The position numbers and the translations under genes are program-made. A DNA stretch of 64,000 bases from Brevundimonas sp. MYb52 (GTDB taxonomy: Bacteria; Pseudomonadota; Alphaproteobacteria; Caulobacterales; Caulobacteraceae). The notes below the pieces were generated by a model, which was not told the origin of the DNA, did not search any database, and was given only the letters and a program-made list of their open reading frames with translations. Shown here in pieces: positions 56,444 through 64,000 of this stretch. How positions within the stretch are numbered: the first letter of the stretch is position 1; each line of letters begins with the position of its first letter. Where the stretch lies: positions 310,001-374,000 of the forward strand of contig NZ_PCPB01000001.1 in assembly GCF_002979535.1 (NCBI RefSeq). Direction: 5' to 3'.

Positions 56444-57225
56444 GCGGGCGTCGGATACCGGCTGCTGTCGAGGCCGCGGATCGTAAAGCCGCCATCCACG
56501 ACGAGGACGTGGCCGGTGACGAAACTGGACTCGTCGGACGCCAGGAACAGGGCGGCGGCGGCGACCTCTTCGGGCGTTCCGAAGCGGCCCAGGGGCATGC
56601 GGTCGATCCACTCCTTCTTCACCTGGGGATCGTACATGCCGATGGTGAGCGGCGTGCCGACGGGGCCAGGGGCGACGACATTGACGCGGATGCCGAACGC
56701 CGACAGCTCCACCGCCATGATTTTCGACAGAGTGATCAGGGCGCCCTTGGATGTCCCGTAAGCGCTACGCTGACCATTCCCCAGCATTCCCGAGACGCTG
56801 CCGATATTGACGATCGAGCCCCCGCCGGCGTCGCGCATGGCTCGCGCAGCGCACTGGCCGACGATGAAGGCGCCCCGCGCGTTGACGGCCATGATGTGGT
56901 CGAAAGTCGTCACGGGCGTTTCCAAAAAAGGAATCAACTTGGCGACGCCGGCGCTGTGGACGACCACATCCAGCCGGCCGTGATCGAAAACCACCCTGTC
57001 GACGGCGGTCTGGACCGAAGCCTCTTCGGCCACGTCGAGCGGCATCGCGACGACCCTGTCGGCTTCGACCCGGGTTTCCGCCACGTTGAGATCGCCGATG
57101 ACCACCACTGCGCCTTCGGCCCTGAGGCGTTCCGCGACCGCCGCGCCGATGCCTGAGCCGCCTCCCGTGACAAGGGCGGTCTTTCCGGCCATTCGGCCTG
57201 CAAGCGAAGTCATATCGGCAGTCAT
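56440..57225 (-). CDS. Short-chain dehydrogenase/reductase
   Basis: A protein of 261 residues. I chose ATG at 57225, preceded by AGGA, because longer starts run into the operator. Cofactor motif TGGGSGIG (20-27), Asp45 suggesting NAD, catalytic Ser143, Tyr156 and Lys160. By neighbourhood (thiolase, GntP permease, CoA-transferase remnant) it could be a 3-hydroxyacyl or 3-hydroxybutyrate-type dehydrogenase; sequence alone allows a sugar substrate too. Confidence 0.82.
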   Translation of the reverse strand: MTADMTSLAGRMAGKTALVTGGGSGIGAAVAERLRAEGAVVVIGDLNVAETRVEADRVVAMPLDVAEEASVQTAVDRVVFDHGRLDVVVHSAGVAKLIPFLETPVTTFDHIMAVNARGAFIVGQCAARAMRDAGGGSIVNIGSVSGMLGNGQRSAYGTSKGALITLSKIMAVELSAFGIRVNVVAPGPVGTPLTIGMYDPQVKKEWIDRMPLGRFGTPEEVAAAALFLASDESSFVTGHVLVVDGGFTIRGLDSSRYPTPA

Positions 57226-57257
57226 GCGAGGGTCCTGAACGGTTGTCGGCATAAGGT

Positions 57258-57269
57258 GACAACGTTTGC
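57258..57269. promoter_or_regulatory. LacI-type operator copy, GACAACGTTTGC, between divergent genes
   Basis: Placed 32 bases before the dehydrogenase (leftward) and 153 bases before the GntP permease (rightward). A half-match, TTGACAACG, follows at 57275-57283. Confidence 0.7.
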
Positions 57270-57422
57270 AGGGATTGACAACGCGGCGCCGCCCGACCGA
57301 TGAGGGGGGCAAGGATCCAGTGAAGGTCCGCGTGAGGCGCGTGCGGCCGATCACGCTGGCCCGGGCGTCCACGCCTGGTGACCAGATGCGATCAAGGGCC
57401 CACGTCAGGGGGCTTGGAGACT

Positions 57423-58826
57423 ATGGACATCCTGATCTGTCTGGCCGCTCTGGCCGCCTTGATCGTGCTCGCCTATCGCGGGTTCAGCGTCATTCTGGCG
57501 GCGCCCCTGGTCGCCATGGCGGCGGTGCTGCTCGTCGACCCGTCGGCGGCGCCCGCAGCCTTCAGCGGCCTCTACATGGACAAGCTCGCGGTCTTCGTGA
57601 AGACCTATCTGCCGCTGTTCCTCCTTGGCGCTCTGTTCGGCAAGCTGATCGAACTGTCGGGCGCGGCGCGCGCCATCGTCAGCGCGATCACCCGACGGTT
57701 CGGGCCGCAGCACGCCATTCTCGCCATCGCCATCGTCGGCATGGTGCTGACCTATGGCGGGGTGTCGGTCTTCGTCGTGGTTTTCGCGACCTATCCGTTC
57801 GCCGCCGAGATGTTCCGGCAGGCTGACATTCCCAAACGGCTGATCCCGGCCACGATCGCACTGTCCGCCTTCACGGTGACCATGGACGCCCTTCCGGGCA
57901 CGCCCCAGATCCAGAATATCATCCCGACGACCGTCTTCGGCACGACCGCCTACGCCGCGCCTGTCCTGGGCGTCGTGGCCAGCATCTTCACCGCGGGCCT
58001 GTCCTTCGCCTACCTCGTCTGGCGCCAGCGCCGCGCCGCCGCCGCCGGTGAAGGCTACGGCGATCACACAATCAACGAGCCCGAGGCCCGCGACGACAGC
58101 GGACGACCGAGCATGCCGCTGGCCCTGGCGCTTCTTCCGCTCGTCTGTGTGGGGGTCGGTAATCGCGTGCTGCTGACGGTCTTGGAGCGCAGCTTCGGCG
58201 AATCCGCCTCGGCCGTGCTGAACCCCGCCATGGCCGCCGCGCCGATCGTCATGCCCCTCAAGGCGAATGCGGCCGTCTGGGCGGTCGAAGGCGCTCTGAT
58301 CCTGGGCATCCTCGTCACCCTGATCATCGGCTGGAAGGCTATTCGCGAGGGCTTCGCCGCCGCCTCCCAGGCCGCGGTCGCCGGCTCGCTCCTGGCCGCC
58401 TTGAACACGGCCTCCGAATACGGGTTCGGGGCCGTGATCGCCGCTCTGCCGGGCTTTCTCAAGATCGCAGACAGCCTGTCGAAGATCAGCAATCCGCTGC
58501 TGAACGAAGCGGTGACCATCAACATCCTCTGCGGCATCACAGGATCGGCGTCCGGAGGCCTGAGCCTGACCCTGGCCGCGTTCGGGGACCGGTTCATCGC
58601 GGCGGCTCAGGCCCAGGGGATCCCCATGGAGGTCATGCATCGGGTCGCGTCCCTCGCGTCCGGCGGCATGGACACCCTGCCGCACAACGGCGCGATCATC
58701 ACCCTTCTGGCGGTGACGGGGCTGACCCATCGCCAGGCCTACAAGGACATCTTCGCCATCACCCTGATCAAGACCGCAGCGACCTTCGTCGCGATCGGGG
58801 TCTTCTACGCCACCGGCCTGGTCTGA
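57423..58826 (+). CDS. GntP-family permease
   Basis: A protein of 467 residues, about 12-14 membrane helices; ATG at 57423 follows TTGGAG. Family marks are the hydrophobic start ([18 protein letters not shown]), [33 protein letters not shown] and [17 protein letters not shown]. GntP proteins carry gluconate-type sugar acids, and some carry 3-hydroxybutyrate. Both fit here: aldonates from the sugar-oxidation genes or a hydroxy acid given the thiolase and CoA-transferase remnant. Confidence 0.86.
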   Translation: MDILICLAALAALIVLAYRGFSVILAAPLVAMAAVLLVDPSAAPAAFSGLYMDKLAVFVKTYLPLFLLGALFGKLIELSGAARAIVSAITRRFGPQHAILAIAIVGMVLTYGGVSVFVVVFATYPFAAEMFRQADIPKRLIPATIALSAFTVTMDALPGTPQIQNIIPTTVFGTTAYAAPVLGVVASIFTAGLSFAYLVWRQRRAAAAGEGYGDHTINEPEARDDSGRPSMPLALALLPLVCVGVGNRVLLTVLERSFGESASAVLNPAMAAAPIVMPLKANAAVWAVEGALILGILVTLIIGWKAIREGFAAASQAAVAGSLLAALNTASEYGFGAVIAALPGFLKIADSLSKISNPLLNEAVTINILCGITGSASGGLSLTLAAFGDRFIAAAQAQGIPMEVMHRVASLASGGMDTLPHNGAIITLLAVTGLTHRQAYKDIFAITLIKTAATFVAIGVFYATGLV

Positions 58827-58845
58827 TCCGGCCGGCCTTCCGAGT

Positions 58846-59125
58846 CCTCTGGAGACCCTGGAGCGGCAGTATCTCGAGGGGGCTGATCGAGATCGAGTTC
58901 TGCCCGCAGGGCGCCCTGGCGGAGCGCCTGCGGGCCGGAGGGGCCGGCATTCCGGGCTTCTACACACGGACCGGCTTCGGCGCCCCGGCCGCCGAGGGCA
59001 AGGAGACCCGCGAGTTCGAGGGCGAGACCTAGATCCTCGAACGGGGCGTTCGCACGGAGCTCGCGATCATCAAGGGCTGGAAGGCCGACACGACGGGCAA
59101 TGTGGTCTTTCGCGGGGCAACCTGA
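58846..59125 (+). pseudogene. 3-oxoacid CoA-transferase subunit A fragment, frameshifted
   Basis: The plus strand reads LERQYLEG, then after a one-base shift in a run of five G bases near 58878-58882, [35 protein letters not shown] and [12 protein letters not shown], a stop TAG at 59030-59032, then ILERGVR and IIKGWKADTTGNVVFRGAT. This follows the middle of 3-oxoacid (succinyl or 3-oxoadipate) CoA-transferase alpha subunits. Start and end of the gene are missing, so it is dead. Confidence 0.75.
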
Positions 59126-59205
59126 ACGCCGGCAACAGCCTGTTGTCGTCCCGTCCTGACCCAAAAGTCGCGTTTTTCGACCGAACAGAACGCAAAGTTC
59201 TTGTA

Positions 59206-59217
59206 GACAACGTTTTC
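59206..59217 (+). promoter_or_regulatory. LacI-type operator copy, GACAACGTTTTC
   Basis: A full-consensus copy, 262 bases before the second TonB receptor start; the intervening sequence after the operator holds no recognised gene. Confidence 0.72.
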
Positions 59218-59479
59218 TGCGTTAAGGTTTCTTGGCTGCGTAAGACAGCGAGGGAGGTTATGTCGGTTGAATGCGGCGGGACGCCCCGGCGCGATGTGGG
59301 CCTGTTTCGGCTCCAGCAGCGAATCGGACGCTGTGCAGTTTTCTGAGCATTTCATCGCCGCGTAACCGGGGCCGCGCCATTGGCGCGCCGCCTGCAATCC
59401 GCGCGCATTTTGCGAACCCGCCAAAGCGCGTTCGCCGACCAATCATAGCCGGCAAATCGGCAGATCCAGAGGGGACACC

Positions 59480-62140
59480 ATGAAGAGGCCAGTTCAGTTT
59501 CGCACCCATCTTTCCTGCGGCGCAGCCGTCGTAGCGATCACGCTTGCGGCCGGCTCGGCGACGGCGCAGACCGCGCCGGCCCAGGCGCCTGCCCAGACTC
59601 CGGCCCCGGGTGAAGCCACCGAAGTGGGGGATGTGGTGGTGACCGGCACCTCGCTGCGCGGCGTGGCGCCGAGCGGCACCAATGTCGTGGTGGTGACCCG
59701 CGAGGAGATCGTCGCCACCGGCGTCAGCAACGCCAACGACCTGCTGGCGCGCGTTCCCCAGATCACCAACCAGTTCAATACCGTGCCGGTCGCCGTCGGC
59801 GGCAACGGCAACTCGACGGTCGGCCCGAACATTCGCAATCTGGGTTTCGGCAGCTCGACGCTTGTGCTGTTCAATGGCGAACGCGTCGTGGGGACCGGCA
59901 TCACGAGCACCGGGGTCGATCCTTCGGTGTTCCCGCCTCAGGTCCTGCAAGGCGTCGAGGTGGTTCCTGACAGCGGATCCTCCGTCTACGGCTCGGACGC
60001 CGTCGGGGGTGTCATCAACTTCATTACGCGCAAGCGCTATGACGGCCTGGAGGTGGTCGCAAAGGCCGGTCTGGGCGACGGCTATGAGACCCGTGAAGTC
60101 GGCCTCCTTGGCGGCCGGGACTGGGGTTCGGGGTCCGCCGTCCTGGCCTACAACTACGCCAGTCACAGCAATCTCTTCGGAGCAGACCGGGACTATTTCA
60201 CTGCCGATCAGGTTCCGAACGGCGGCACCGAGCAGCGCACGCTGAGCTGCACGCCCGGAAACATCACGATTGGCGCGGTCAACTACCGCATGGACACGCG
60301 GGCTCCGGGCTTCAGCTACTGCGATCTGCCCAAGTCGCTTGACCTGTATCCTGCCGAGGAGCGGCACAGCTTCTACGGGGCCTTCACCCAGGCCTTGGCG
60401 CCTAACGTCGATTTCGACGTGGTCAGCTTCTACTCGGACCGCAAGATCGACAGGATCGGCGAAGGCCTGGGCGGAAATATCGCCGGCAGCGGGACGATCA
60501 CCGCCGCAAACCCCTATTTCCGCCCGATCGGCGCGGAGGCGAGCCAGAACGTTTCGTTCGACTATTCGAGCATTACCGGCGGGCAGCGCCACGCCACGGT
60601 GGATATGACGGCGTTCGGGATCATCCCCAGCCTTACGGTGCGACTGGGTGACAACTGGCAGGTCCGCGGCGTCCTGAACTATGGACGCAGCACCACCGAG
60701 ACGCTGTCCCCCACCGTCAACACCGCCGCCCAGGCCGCAGCCCTGGTCGGCTCCACGACGGCGACCGCGCTCAACCCGTACAATCTCGCGGCCACCAATC
60801 CGGCTGTTCTGGCCAACATTCTCAACTACGCCAGCTATGGAGATACAGTTCAGGACCTCGTGTCCGCCCGCGTCGTGGCCGACGGGGTCGCCTTCACCAA
60901 CTGGGCCGGCGACGTGCGGCTGGCCGTCGGCGCGGAATATCGCAACAACGGCATCGACACCGAGACCGGCGAGGGCGTCATCGGCGGCGCCCCGACCTTC
61001 CAGGGCAAGGATGACCGGACCCTCAGGTCCGTCTTCGCCGAGACCTTCGTTCCCCTTCTCAGCGACGCCAGCCCGATCGGCTCGGCCGACATCAATGTGT
61101 CCATTCGCCATGACGACTATGACGTGATCGGCGGGACGACCAACACCAAGGTCGGCGTCAACTGGCGCCCCTCTGACCAGCTGCGTTTCCGCGGCACCTG
61201 GGGCACGTCGTTCATCGCGCCGGGCCTGTCGGCGTCCAGCAAGGCCGCCGACCAGGCCATCCAGGTCGTTCCGGTCAGTCCCTACCGGGCTGCGGGCTCG
61301 GCGCCGTTCGACATCCTGCGTCCCACGATCATCATCGCAGGCTCCAATCCCGACCTCAAACCCGAGGAGGGCGAAAGCTACACCCTCGGCGCCGACTGGA
61401 CGCCGTCGGGTTCCCTCGAGGGATTCAAGGCCAGCGTCACCTATTATAATATCCAGTTCACCAACGCGATCTCGATCCCCAACATCCTGCTGGGCCCCGC
61501 CTTCTATTCGAACCCGTCCTATGCACCCTATTTCACCCTGAGCCCGACCCAGGCCCAGGTGGAGGCCGCGGTGGCCGGAAAACGCCTGGGCGGCGCCAGC
61601 AGCATCGCCTCGCTCTACGGCGGCCCGTTCCCGCCCTATGTGCTGCTCGACCTGCGGTCCCAGAATCTTGGCACGGTGAACGTGTCCGGTCTCGACTTTG
61701 AAGCCAGCTACCGGCACGACCTGTTCGGCGGCAAGGGCTCCGCCACACTCGGCGGGACCTACAACCTCGAGCGAGAGACGCGGATCACCGACAACGATCC
61801 GTTCCAGGATCGCCTGGCCGACAGCACGCCGGAGTATCTGCTCGCGGCCAGCCTGGGTTGGTCGCGTGGTCCGATTGTGACCAGTCTGATGGTCCAGCAC
61901 ACCGATGGCTTCAAGGTGGTCGCTGTGCCGAACCAGACCTCGGTCGACAGCTTCACCACGGTCAACGCCTTCGTCGCCTATACGCTGCCCGACCAGGGGT
62001 GGTCGAAGGGCTCGCAGCTCACCTTGAACATCGACAATGTGTTCGACGAGGATCCGCCCTACTTCAACTCGCCCACCGGCTACGCCAACGGGCAGACCCT
62101 CGGCCGGGTCTTCACGCTCGGGATTCGAAAAGCCTTCTGA
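59480..62140 (+). CDS. TonB-dependent outer-membrane receptor (large)
   Basis: A protein of 886 residues; ATG follows AGAGGGG. Signal peptide to about residue 30 (ITLAAGSATAQ), Ala/Pro-rich linker, TonB-box-like GDVVVTGTSLRG, plug with GFGSSTLVLFNGERV and PDSGSSVYGSDAVGGVINFIT, and a barrel ending in IRKAF. The NG-rich plug style is that of large sugar-type receptors in this group. It would import the same glycoside class as the receptor at 21852 or another member of it. A strong terminator follows. Confidence 0.92.
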   Translation: MKRPVQFRTHLSCGAAVVAITLAAGSATAQTAPAQAPAQTPAPGEATEVGDVVVTGTSLRGVAPSGTNVVVVTREEIVATGVSNANDLLARVPQITNQFNTVPVAVGGNGNSTVGPNIRNLGFGSSTLVLFNGERVVGTGITSTGVDPSVFPPQVLQGVEVVPDSGSSVYGSDAVGGVINFITRKRYDGLEVVAKAGLGDGYETREVGLLGGRDWGSGSAVLAYNYASHSNLFGADRDYFTADQVPNGGTEQRTLSCTPGNITIGAVNYRMDTRAPGFSYCDLPKSLDLYPAEERHSFYGAFTQALAPNVDFDVVSFYSDRKIDRIGEGLGGNIAGSGTITAANPYFRPIGAEASQNVSFDYSSITGGQRHATVDMTAFGIIPSLTVRLGDNWQVRGVLNYGRSTTETLSPTVNTAAQAAALVGSTTATALNPYNLAATNPAVLANILNYASYGDTVQDLVSARVVADGVAFTNWAGDVRLAVGAEYRNNGIDTETGEGVIGGAPTFQGKDDRTLRSVFAETFVPLLSDASPIGSADINVSIRHDDYDVIGGTTNTKVGVNWRPSDQLRFRGTWGTSFIAPGLSASSKAADQAIQVVPVSPYRAAGSAPFDILRPTIIIAGSNPDLKPEEGESYTLGADWTPSGSLEGFKASVTYYNIQFTNAISIPNILLGPAFYSNPSYAPYFTLSPTQAQVEAAVAGKRLGGASSIASLYGGPFPPYVLLDLRSQNLGTVNVSGLDFEASYRHDLFGGKGSATLGGTYNLERETRITDNDPFQDRLADSTPEYLLAASLGWSRGPIVTSLMVQHTDGFKVVAVPNQTSVDSFTTVNAFVAYTLPDQGWSKGSQLTLNIDNVFDEDPPYFNSPTGYANGQTLGRVFTLGIRKAF

Positions 62141-62165
62141 TCTGAAAAGCTCCTGAAGCCTGGAC

Positions 62166-62196
62166 GGGCCGGCGATCCTTCGCCGGCCCTTTTTTT
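62166..62196 (+). terminator. Rho-independent terminator after the TonB receptor
   Basis: Perfect 9-base stem GGGCCGGCG/CGCCGGCCC (62166-62174, 62181-62189) with a 6-base loop, then seven T (62190-62196), 25 bases after the receptor stop. Confidence 0.92.
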
Positions 62197-62318
62197 GGGT
62201 CCGTTCGACCAGGAGGGGCTGTCGGGCTCAAAGGCGCGGCGACCGTCCCGGGCGGAGCGACTCTTGCCGACCATGCCTCAGAGCGTGCGAAGACGCGCGG
62301 ATGACGCGCGTTTAACTT

Positions 62319-62330
62319 GACAACGTTTTC
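62319..62330 (+). promoter_or_regulatory. LacI-type operator copy, GACAACGTTTTC, overlapping a -35 box
   Basis: The best copy, embedded in TTGACAACGTTTTCAA (62317-62332). TTGACA at 62317-62322 is a perfect -35 hexamer. It lies 73 bases before the third GH3 gene. Confidence 0.78.
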
Positions 62331-62403
62331 AAAACGTCTGACCCCAAGAACCCTCGGTGGGAGAAGACGGCGACACGCCGTACCGCGCCGGAAGGAGGAT
62401 CCG

Positions 62404-64000
62404 ATGACCTTGCTGCGCGTGCTCATGACCGCGACCGCCCTGGCGACCGTGGTGTCGCCGGCCCTGGCCCAGACCGCGGTCGCGCCGGCGCCGGTTGAAG
62501 CGCCCGCACGCCCCTGGATGGACACCCGTCTCTCGCCCGACGAACGGGCCCGCCTGCTCGTGGCCGCCATGACCCTGGAGGAGCAGGCCCACCTCATGCT
62601 GGGTCGGACCGGATATGACGTCTCGGTCCTTGCACCCAATCTGCCCGAGGTGATCCTGGAGAGCGTTCGAACCCTTCGCGCCCTGGGCTTCCTCGGCACG
62701 GCCGGGTTCGTTCCAGGCGAACCGCGGCTGGGTATTCCCTCCCTTCACCTGGCGGACGCCACGCTCGGGGTCGCAAACACGGGCGACATGCTGAGGGCAG
62801 GGGACCAGTCCACCGCCTTCCCCTCGACCCTGGCCCTGGCGTCTTCATTCGATCCGGCGCTGGCGCGCCGGGCGGGGCAAGCCCTCGGCTTGGAAGCCTT
62901 CGCGCATGGCTTCAATGTTCAGCTCGCCGGCGGCGTCAATCTGACGCGCGAGGTTAGAAACGGCCGCAATTTCGAATATGTGGGCGAAGACCCGCTGTTG
63001 GCCGGCCTGATCATGGGCGAGCACATCGCCGGGGTGCAGGACGAGCACGTCGTCTCCACCGTCAAACACTATGCGGTGAACCTGCAGGAGACCGGCCGCA
63101 TGGTGCACGACGTCCAGATCAGCGAGGCGGCCATGCGCGAGTCCGACCTTCTGGCGTTCGAGATCGCCATCGCACGGGGCAGACCCGGCTCAGTGATGTG
63201 CGCCTATAACAAGGTCAACGGCCAATACGCCTGCGAGAACCCATTCCTGCTGACCGAGGTGCTGCGCCGTGACTGGGGCTATCCGGGCTGGGTGATGTCG
63301 GACTGGAACGCCACCCATTCTCTCGCGCCGGCGGTGCTGGCGGGGCTCGACCAGGAGTCCCCGCAGTTCCCACGGCATTTCAGCGGCATGAAGGCGGCTG
63401 TGGACAGCGGGGCCCTCCCGGCGTCTCGCGTCGCCGAATCCGCCCAGCGCATCTTGCGCAGCCTGTTCGCGGTCGGCGTCATGGATCATCCCGCCGCGCC
63501 CGGGGGGCCTGTCGACCAGGCCGCCAGCGCCGCTATCGCCGAAGAGATCGCACTGTCAGGCATCGTCCTGCTGAAGAACGACGGCGTCCTCCCGATCGCG
63601 GCTGAGGCTAAACGGATCCTGGTCGTCGGCGGCTTCGCCGACAAGGGCGTTCTGTCAGGCGGCGGCTCCTCGCAGGTCATGCCCTACGGCGGACATTACG
63701 CGGACACGCGTGGCCTTGAGGGGCTCGAGACCCGCACCGCGCCTGTCTATATCCTGTCGTCGCCGCTCGAGGCGCTTCGGACCCTTCGTCCGGACGCCGA
63801 GATTGTGTTCGACGACGGATCGGATCCCGCAAGAGCGGCCGCTGCGGCGCGGACGGCCGACCTGGCCCTGGTCTTCGTCAGCCGTCCCGAGACCGAGGGC
63901 AAGGACAGTCCGGACCTGTCTCTGCCCCATGGCCAGGACGCCCTGATCGAGGCCGTGGCGAGCGCCAATCCAAAAACCGTAGCGGTGCTGGAGACGGGCA
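62404..64000 (+). CDS. Glycoside hydrolase family 3 enzyme, exported (cut by window end)
   Basis: The first 532 residues are in the window. The ATG follows GGAAGGAGG. A signal peptide (LLRVLMTATALATVVSPALAQ) directs export. The barrel is complete with NGRNFEYVGEDP, STVKHYAVNLQETG and the nucleophile Asp300 in VMSDWNATH; the second domain begins with VLLKNDGVLPI and LSGGGSSQVMPYGG. It is similar to both GH3 genes at 8729 and 11022. The usual WGG after the nucleophile is WNA here, as in a different GH3 subgroup, so its specificity probably differs. Confidence 0.93.
   Translation, partial: MTLLRVLMTATALATVVSPALAQTAVAPAPVEAPARPWMDTRLSPDERARLLVAAMTLEEQAHLMLGRTGYDVSVLAPNLPEVILESVRTLRALGFLGTAGFVPGEPRLGIPSLHLADATLGVANTGDMLRAGDQSTAFPSTLALASSFDPALARRAGQALGLEAFAHGFNVQLAGGVNLTREVRNGRNFEYVGEDPLLAGLIMGEHIAGVQDEHVVSTVKHYAVNLQETGRMVHDVQISEAAMRESDLLAFEIAIARGRPGSVMCAYNKVNGQYACENPFLLTEVLRRDWGYPGWVMSDWNATHSLAPAVLAGLDQESPQFPRHFSGMKAAVDSGALPASRVAESAQRILRSLFAVGVMDHPAAPGGPVDQAASAAIAEEIALSGIVLLKNDGVLPIAAEAKRILVVGGFADKGVLSGGGSSQVMPYGGHYADTRGLEGLETRTAPVYILSSPLEALRTLRPDAEIVFDDGSDPARAAAAARTADLALVFVSRPETEGKDSPDLSLPHGQDALIEAVASANPKTVAVLETG

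Noticed and set aside
57275..57283. TTGACAACG half of an operator
   Set aside because: The right half (CGGCGCC) does not match; more likely a -35-like element or a chance half-site.

Overview
The window is about 64 kb of high-GC DNA, most consistent with a Caulobacterales-type alphaproteobacterium (Caulobacter/Brevundimonas-like). The evidence is the core block plsX-fabH-ihfA-merR followed by tRNA-Pro(GGG), frequent GTG/TTG starts, and accessory content dominated by TonB-dependent receptors, LacI regulators and sugar-oxidation genes. The assignment is inference from gene order and protein resemblance; no database was searched.

Layout. 1-2273: core genes and tRNA-Pro. 2274-7749: accessory entry zone with a TetR gene lacking a usable start, an anchored esterase, a 75-residue membrane protein and two divergent LacI-family genes. 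7750-27207: a long rightward run with two GH3 enzymes, D-lactate dehydrogenase (Dld), an aldonate dehydratase, an aldose 1-dehydrogenase, a GPH-family sugar symporter, a GH42 beta-galactosidase, a TonB-dependent receptor, an acyl-CoA dehydrogenase and an exported esterase. 27220-37242: CoA ligase, GH106 alpha-L-rhamnosidase, a small secreted protein and a serine hydrolase leftward; enoyl-CoA hydratase, a TonB-receptor stump and a feruloyl-esterase/tannase-like lipoprotein rightward. 37417-46297: a complete non-phosphorylative L-rhamnose pathway (rhamnose dehydrogenase, rhamnonate dehydratase, diketo-acid hydrolase, 4-dehydrogenase, lactonase) with L-lactate dehydrogenase and two FucP-type transporters. 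46584-50432: GH1, a second serine hydrolase and a lipoprotein hydrolase. 50494-54892: an SMP-30 lactonase among mobile-element debris (two RadC-like sequences, AlpA/HTH genes). 55274-64000: thiolase, short-chain dehydrogenase, GntP permease, a CoA-transferase remnant, a second TonB receptor and a third GH3 cut by the window end.

The unifying feature is a repeated 12-bp near-palindrome, GACAACGTTTTC or its complement GAAAACGTTGTC (core AACGTT, some copies ATCGTT or with TTGC ends). I find 13 good copies and one weaker copy, all between genes and mostly 30-260 bp upstream of a start codon. This has the form of a LacI-family operator and ties glycosidases, esterases, CoA-pathway genes, receptors and the rhamnose pathway into one probable regulon.

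Working model (inference): outer-membrane receptors import plant-type glycosides or acylated oligosaccharides. Exported esterases and GH1/GH3/GH106 enzymes release acyl groups, glucose-, galactose- or arabinose-type sugars and L-rhamnose. L-rhamnose is oxidised to pyruvate and L-lactate, and lactate to pyruvate by LldD. Galactose or arabinose enters an oxidative lactone route. The liberated acid is activated to a CoA ester and shortened by the dispersed CoA enzymes. Several genes are decayed (a TonB receptor, a CoA-transferase subunit, a RadC copy), so the locus has been remodelled recently.
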